This document shows positions 61,408-64,000 of a stretch of 64,000 bases of DNA, in pieces. The notes under the pieces are model-generated. The model was not told where the DNA came from. It worked only from the letters and a program-made list of their open reading frames with translations, and did not search any database. Both the position numbers and the translations under genes were made by a program. How positions within the stretch are numbered: position 1 is the first letter of the stretch; each line of letters begins with the position of its first letter. Where the stretch lies: NCBI RefSeq assembly GCF_024710485.1, contig NZ_JANJUQ010000032.1:62001-126000 (forward strand), written 5' to 3'. This DNA comes from Flavobacterium sp. (lineage in GTDB: Bacteria; Bacteroidota; Bacteroidia; Flavobacteriales; Flavobacteriaceae).

Positions 61408-61427
61408 TTAATACTTAAGTTTAATAA

Positions 61428-61458
61428 AAAACCCTTTCCGATTGGAAAGGGTTTTTTT
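61428..61458. terminator. Bidirectional terminator (adhesin / glmM)
   Basis: Perfect 12-base stem AAAACCCTTTCC / GGAAAGGGTTTT with a GATT loop, A's before and T's after. It lies between two convergent genes and can serve both strands. Confidence 0.9.
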
Positions 61459-61473
61459 ATAGTTCAATAAAAA

Positions 61474-62862
61474 TTAAATACCAGCAATCAATTTTATGTC
61501 ATCAATTATTCTGAAAGCTAAAGCATCAGCTTCCTCTTGTGTAGGAGCTTCGGTATAAATCCGGATTATTGGTTCTGTATTCGATTTACGCAAATGAACC
61601 CATTCCGAAGCAAAATCAATTTTCACACCGTCTATGGTAGAGATGTTCTCACTTTTATATTTATCGGTCATACTAGATAAAATAGCGTCAACATTTATTT
61701 GAGGTGTTAACTCAATTTTATTTTTACTCATATAATACTGAGGATAGGAAGCTCTCAATTCGGCTACCGTCATGTCAAGATTAGCCAAATGCGTCAAAAA
61801 CAAAGCTACCCCAACCAAACTATCGCGGCCGTAATGCAACTCCGGATAAATAATACCGCCATTACCTTCACCACCAATAATCGCATTGTTCGACTTCATC
61901 ATTTCAACTACATTAACTTCTCCTACCGCACTGGCTTGGTAACTGCCTCCGTGTTTTTGGGTAATATCTCTTAAAGCACGCGAAGAAGACATATTGGAAA
62001 CGGTATTGCCCGGTGTTTTACCCAACACATAATCGGCACAAGCCACCAAAGTATATTCTTCTCCAAACATTTCACCATCATTAGAGATAAAGGCCAATCG
62101 GTCAACATCAGGATCTACAACAATTCCGAAATCGGCTTTTTCTTCCACTACCAACTTACAGATATCACCCAAATGCTCTTTCAAAGGCTCAGGATTGTGT
62201 GGAAAATGACCATTTGGTTCACAATACAATTTCACACACTCCACGCCCATTTGTTCCAATAACTTTGGAATGATAATCCCTCCGGAAGAATTCACGCCGT
62301 CAACAACGACCTTAAATTTTCGCTTAGCCACTGCTTCGGCGTCTACCAATGGCAATTGTAAAACCTCATCAATATGAATATCCATAAAAGCATCGTTGGT
62401 CGTAACCTCGCCTAAACTATCCACATCGGAAAAATCAAAAGCTTCCGCCTCGGCGATTTCGAGAATCTTAGCGCCATCGGCTCCGCTTAAAAATTCACCT
62501 TTAGCATTCAGCAACTTCAAGGCATTCCATTGTTTCGGATTGTGTGAAGCGGTTAAAATAATACCGCCATCGGCTTCTTCTAAAGGAACAGCAACCTCAA
62601 CGGTTGGTGTAGTCGACAAGCCTAAATCGATGACATCAATTCCTAATCCCACCAATGTATTTACCACTAAATTGTGAATCATAGGACCTGAGATACGGGC
62701 ATCACGACCTATCACAACTTTTAGTTTGTCTTTTTGAATATTATTTTTCAGGAATGTCCCATAGGCCGAAGCAAATTTTACGGCATCAACAGGTGTTAAA
62801 TTGTCTCCAACTTTACCTCCTATAGTACCCCGAATTCCCGAGATTGATTTGATAAGTGTCAT
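61474..62862 (-). CDS. glmM: Phosphoglucosamine mutase / phosphohexomutase
   Basis: The 462-residue protein is an alpha-D-phosphohexomutase. The phosphoserine is S106 in TASHNPKQWNALKLL, the metal-binding loop is VDPDVDRLAFI, the sugar-binding loop is GGEGNGGIIYPELHYGRDS, and phosphate-binding RKSNTEPIIRIYTEA is at the end. The GGEGNGG form differs from the GGEQSGH of E. coli GlmM but is common in Bacteroidota and archaeal mutases. The glucosamine activity is the usual annotation in Flavobacteria, feeding UDP-GlcNAc synthesis, but phosphomannomutase or phosphoglucomutase remain possible. It has its own -7 element. Confidence 0.9.
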   Translation of the reverse strand: MTLIKSISGIRGTIGGKVGDNLTPVDAVKFASAYGTFLKNNIQKDKLKVVIGRDARISGPMIHNLVVNTLVGLGIDVIDLGLSTTPTVEVAVPLEEADGGIILTASHNPKQWNALKLLNAKGEFLSGADGAKILEIAEAEAFDFSDVDSLGEVTTNDAFMDIHIDEVLQLPLVDAEAVAKRKFKVVVDGVNSSGGIIIPKLLEQMGVECVKLYCEPNGHFPHNPEPLKEHLGDICKLVVEEKADFGIVVDPDVDRLAFISNDGEMFGEEYTLVACADYVLGKTPGNTVSNMSSSRALRDITQKHGGSYQASAVGEVNVVEMMKSNNAIIGGEGNGGIIYPELHYGRDSLVGVALFLTHLANLDMTVAELRASYPQYYMSKNKIELTPQINVDAILSSMTDKYKSENISTIDGVKIDFASEWVHLRKSNTEPIIRIYTEAPTQEEADALAFRIIDDIKLIAGI

Positions 62863-62887
62863 TTTTTGCTATTTTGGTTTTGAAGTA

Positions 62888-62895
62888 CAAATATA
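62888..62895 (-). promoter_or_regulatory. -7 element (TATATTTG) for glmM
   Basis: Minus-strand TATATTTG matches TAnnTTTG, 25 bases upstream of the glmM ATG. The -33 region falls in an octamer repeat. Confidence 0.5.
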
Positions 62896-62902
62896 AAAAA
62901 GT

Positions 62903-62933
62903 TACTAAGGTACTAAGGCACTAAGGTGCTAAG
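62903..62933. repeat. Octamer tandem repeat (TACTAAGG-type)
   Basis: TACTAAGG, TACTAAGG, CACTAAGG, TGCTAAG in an 8-base period. About 60 bases on, at 62997-63019, related inverted sequence appears around an exact palindrome AGTTTCT-C-AGAAACT, with CTTAGTA. It lies between divergent genes, unlike the heptamer loci. Confidence 0.8.
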
Positions 62934-63040
62934 TTTTCAAAAGCTTGTACTAAAAAACAAACTTTACTATATTTACAGAACAACACAGAGCAATTCTTAG
63001 TTTCTCAGAAACTTAGTACCGCAGCGCCTAAAAAACAAAC

Positions 63041-63625
63041 ATGAACTTCCTAGCCCACATTTATCTTTCCGGCGACAACGATTTGCTTAAAATCGGAAAC
63101 TTTATGGCCGATAGTATTCGTGGGCACCAATATGAAGCCTATCCGACCGAAATTAGAAAGGGAATTTTACTGCACCGAGCCATTGACAGTTTTACCGATA
63201 CACATCCTATTTACCGCCAAAGTAAACATCGTTTACATGAAAAATACGGTCACTATTCCGGTGTGATTATGGACATCTTTTACGACCATTTTTTGGCCAA
63301 AAATTGGAATAACTATTCTGATGAAAAATTGGAAGACTATGCTGAAAGCTTCTACAGCCTACTCAGAAACAATTACGAAATCTTAACCGAAAGAGCCAAA
63401 GGCATGATTCCGTATATGATTGGTCGGAATTGGTTGGTCAGTTACGCCTCAATTGAAGGTTTGGAAATGATTATGTTTCAAATGAATCATCGAACCAAAA
63501 ATCGTGTAGCCATGCATGAGTCTGTAATTGAACTTCAAGAGTTTTACACCGAATTCGAACGAGAATTCCGATTGTTTTTTGATGAATTAAAGCAACATTG
63601 TCTAGAAAAGTTAGCCGAAATTTAA
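63041..63625 (+). CDS. Acyl carrier protein phosphodiesterase-like protein (AcpH/DUF479)
   Basis: The 194-residue protein starts MNFLAHIYLSGDNDLLKIGN, typical of the AcpH/DUF479 family, with NFMADSIRG and GILLHRAIDSFTDTHPIYRQ; HxxxD near residue 49 and D-Y/H later (YSGVIMDIFYDHFLAKNW) match metal-binding HD-type positions. The family in E. coli removes the phosphopantetheine group from ACP, though many members lack experimental proof. Short, cytoplasmic, monocistronic. It lies between glmM and the chloride channel. The activity in this organism is inferred. Confidence 0.88.
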   Translation: MNFLAHIYLSGDNDLLKIGNFMADSIRGHQYEAYPTEIRKGILLHRAIDSFTDTHPIYRQSKHRLHEKYGHYSGVIMDIFYDHFLAKNWNNYSDEKLEDYAESFYSLLRNNYEILTERAKGMIPYMIGRNWLVSYASIEGLEMIMFQMNHRTKNRVAMHESVIELQEFYTEFEREFRLFFDELKQHCLEKLAEI

Positions 63626-63696
63626 GCTTGATTTTACAATTGCTATCCCATTTGTTTTTTGAAATCGTATCTTAGCGGTTCAAATGATTGATCAAA

Positions 63697-64000
63697 ATGC
63701 CTTCAAACAAAGCTTCCCTTTTTAAAATTGTTTTCCGAAGTATTTTCAGAAGAGCCGAAAACCTGGTTTTTCTTTTGAAAGACAAACTCAACGAGAGAAA
63801 CTTTATCTATTTCGCTTGCGTTGCTGTGGCCATTACTTGTTCATTTGCGGTAATTCTGCTTAAAAGTTTTGCGCACAACATTTTTTTGTTGGCCAACGAT
63901 ATTAATGGTTTCCTGAAATTACCTTACATCAACAGTTTATTACCCATAGCCGGAATTTTATTGACTGTATTTGTAGTTCGCAATTTTTTGAATAATCAAA
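63697..64000 (+). CDS. ClC-family chloride channel/transporter, partial (N-terminus)
   Basis: An open frame starts with ATG at 63697 (MPSNKASLFKIVFRSIFRRA) and runs off the right edge after about 101 codons. The ATG at 63684 closes after 13 codons, so it is not the start. The first membrane part NFIYFACVAVAITCSFAVIL is followed by LKSFAHNIFLLANDI and LPIAGILLTVFVVRNFLNN, which resembles the start of ClC-type proteins (the first helices and the GxxxP-like turn). Bacteroidota homologues often end with CBS domains, which are beyond this window. Function (chloride/proton exchange) is by family only. Confidence 0.7.
   Translation, partial: MPSNKASLFKIVFRSIFRRAENLVFLLKDKLNERNFIYFACVAVAITCSFAVILLKSFAHNIFLLANDINGFLKLPYINSLLPIAGILLTVFVVRNFLNNQ

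Overview
The window looks like chromosomal DNA from a Flavobacterium-type member of the Bacteroidota. The evidence is AT-rich genes with few Shine-Dalgarno sequences, many -7 elements of the Bacteroidota form TAnnTTTG, four cell-surface proteins with type IX secretion (T9SS) C-terminal sorting domains, a type III glutamine synthetase, an OstA-like LPS transport protein, YfhO, DUF4834 and BT_3928-family proteins. I see no rRNA, tRNA, CRISPR array, insertion sequence or prophage. Both ends cut a gene: a glycosyltransferase on the left and a ClC-type chloride channel on the right.

Layout. 1-8457 is a surface-polysaccharide locus: four glycosyltransferases, a Wzx-type flippase, and genes for a dTDP-3-amino-3,6-dideoxyhexose (an FdtA-like 3,4-ketoisomerase, an FdtB-like aminotransferase and a hexapeptide acyltransferase that may be the N-acetylation step). 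8572-10362 is a T9SS type B (gliding-associated CTD) surface protein. 10364-17352 is a conserved envelope locus: RDD protein, SpoIIM-like protein, a multi-pass membrane protein, DUF4129, DUF4350, MoxR ATPase and DUF58. 17373-33301 is mostly housekeeping: TrmH-type methyltransferase, secreted serine hydrolase, Rel/SpoT, Fur, PurA, periplasmic alpha-amylase, OstA-like protein, class III aminotransferase, TPR protein, AroE, RlmH, a lipoprotein and FolP. 33437-40917 holds DUF1599, BT_3928-family protein, TlpA-like thioredoxin, TpiA, PrmA, ClpS, a PH-domain protein and PurM. 40994-49996 has a tandem OmpA pair, secreted proteins, glutamine synthetase III, TerC, a VOC protein and an NHL-repeat T9SS gene broken by two stop codons. 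50072-55614 is a second envelope operon (DUF4834, YfhO, glycosyltransferase, flippase). 55736-64000 has an outer-membrane protein, a GNAT-like protein, a 1,115-residue repeat adhesin, GlmM, an ACP-phosphodiesterase-like protein and the start of the chloride channel.

The most unusual signal is not a gene. At least eight intergenic spots carry short degenerate tandem repeats with a 7-base period (one more has 8). The sequence differs at each spot, and nearly all sit within about 35 bases after a stop codon. In some places the repeats supply start codons, the last codons of a gene, or the -33 element of the fur promoter. The second notable item is the NHL-repeat gene, whose single frame is interrupted by exactly two stops, each one G-to-T change from the residue expected from its sister repeats.
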